Below are positions 6,209 through 6,685 of a stretch of 6,685 nucleotides of DNA, piece after piece (the first letter of the stretch is position 1; each line of letters begins with the position of its first letter). Source of the DNA: Ktedonobacterales bacterium (GTDB taxonomy: Bacteria > Chloroflexota > Ktedonobacteria > Ktedonobacterales > JACDGC01). The position numbers and the translations under genes were made by a program. The notes beneath the pieces are model-generated. The model saw only the letters and a list, made by a program, of their open reading frames with translations, was not told the DNA's origin and did no database searches. The DNA is taken from assembly GCA_013815535.1 (NCBI GenBank), contig JACDGC010000219.1:1-6685 (forward strand), given 5' to 3'.

Positions 6209-6383
6209 AACGGCAGTTCGGGATAAGAAAAGGGATATGAATGGCTGTAGGCCTCACTTCGCTGGCACAGATAGCGCTCACCCCATACTGAAATGATGCT
6301 TCAATGCTTATGATACGCACGATCTTCGCGTTGCATGTGCTACCGTGTGAGGATTCAAGCCATTCATATCCCGAACTGCCGTT
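6209..6383. repeat. 175-bp fold-back element (MITE-like or large hairpin)
   Basis: The ends form a long inverted repeat. Bases 6209-6225 pair perfectly with 6367-6383 (17 bp), and 6232-6246 pair perfectly with 6358-6372 (15 bp). The left arm carries 12 extra bases (6226-6237, AGAAAAGGGATA) that repeat its GGGATA. Further nested pairing occurs inside: CCTCAC 6252-6257 with GTGAGG 6347-6352, and GCACA 6265-6269 with TGTGC 6336-6340. The element is less GC-rich than its flanks. A TA dinucleotide sits 4-5 bp outside each end (6204-6205 and 6387-6388), which would fit a TA target duplication of an IS630/Tc1-type MITE, but that is weak. No transposase is present. A structured RNA or large bidirectional terminator between convergent genes is the alternative. 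Confidence 0.6.
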
Positions 6384-6685
6384 ATTTACAGGTGCTTGAA
6401 CCTCTGGGGAACATCTGGAAACTGATGGTGGTGTCGGTCGTCAGCCCCGTGGCATCAAAGATTTGCGTGCGCAACGTATGATTGCCAACCTTGAGCGCGC
6501 CCGCCTGTATGACGGCTCCATTTTGAATCCAGTCAAACTGTCCGCCGTAGAATTGTTGCGAAAAGGTGGGATCGATCAGCGTGATGAGGGTCTGGCGTGT
6601 CGCTAGGTCTTTCCCATCGAGCATGAAATGAAAGCGGAGTGCTTTGAGATTGTCGGGTGTATCGATGAAGAGGGTGGATATCAGG
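6382..6685 (-). CDS. C-terminal part of an Ig-like repeat protein (runs off the window)
   Basis: The frame is open from the right window edge to TAA 6382-6384, giving at least 100 residues. The internal Met at 6624 is unlikely to be the start because in-frame codons before it continue the domain (ISTLFIDTPDNLKALRFHF). Near the C-terminus the pattern VGNHTLRTQIFDATGLTTDTT resembles the last strands of bacterial Ig-like, cadherin-like or PKD-type beta-sandwich domains ('G.HT....DA.G...'). Such domains are usual in secreted or surface proteins, so an exported product is likely, but the N-terminal part is outside the window. The stop and last Lys codon touch the right arm of the fold-back element, so the natural C-terminus could have been altered by its insertion. 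The function is unknown. Confidence 0.65.
   Translation of the reverse strand, partial: LISTLFIDTPDNLKALRFHFMLDGKDLATRQTLITLIDPTFSQQFYGGQFDWIQNGAVIQAGALKVGNHTLRTQIFDATGLTTDTTISFQMFPRGSSTCK

Overview
The window is GC-rich chromosomal DNA from a bacterium. It holds a membrane glycosyltransferase, a secreted cell-wall hydrolase, a McrBC-type (type IV) restriction locus and the tail of an Ig-like protein. No taxon marker is present. The layout of the McrB-like protein (helical N-terminal domain, PUA/EVE-like domain, AAA+ GTPase) and the company of GT39 and LysM-CHAP genes would fit Chloroflexota or a similar environmental lineage, but that is a low-confidence inference.

Layout. Positions 30-1598 (+) encode a polytopic GT-C/GT39-type glycosyltransferase. 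It converges on a minus-strand gene (1789-2523) for a secreted LysM-CHAP protein. The gap between them holds a perfect 20-bp stem-loop (1656-1700), probably a terminator, and a second 7-bp hairpin. A 369-bp divergent intergenic region (2524-2892) carries candidate promoters for both directions. The plus-strand locus follows: an McrB N-terminal part (2893-3615), an McrB PUA/EVE-like plus AAA+ part (3646-4965), and McrC (4920-6134). After a short AT-richer gap with a 175-bp fold-back element (6209-6383), the window ends in the C-terminal part of a minus-strand Ig-like protein that continues beyond the right edge.

The most notable observation is that the two McrB parts lie in the same reading frame, separated by one TAA (3613-3615). 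Translation of the ten codons after that TAA looks like the first beta strand of the PUA/EVE-like domain. The simplest reading is one roughly 690-codon mcrB gene cut by a single nonsense codon. A sequencing error, readthrough, or a true two-subunit arrangement are the alternatives. The GTPase motifs of McrB and the PD-(D/E)XK nuclease motifs of McrC are intact, so the motor and nuclease appear preserved while the N-terminal region is detached. No DNA methyltransferase is seen, as expected for a modification-dependent system. I see no wholly new system. The interrupted mcrB, the fold-back element and the inverted repeat at the mcrBC promoter are the points worth checking.
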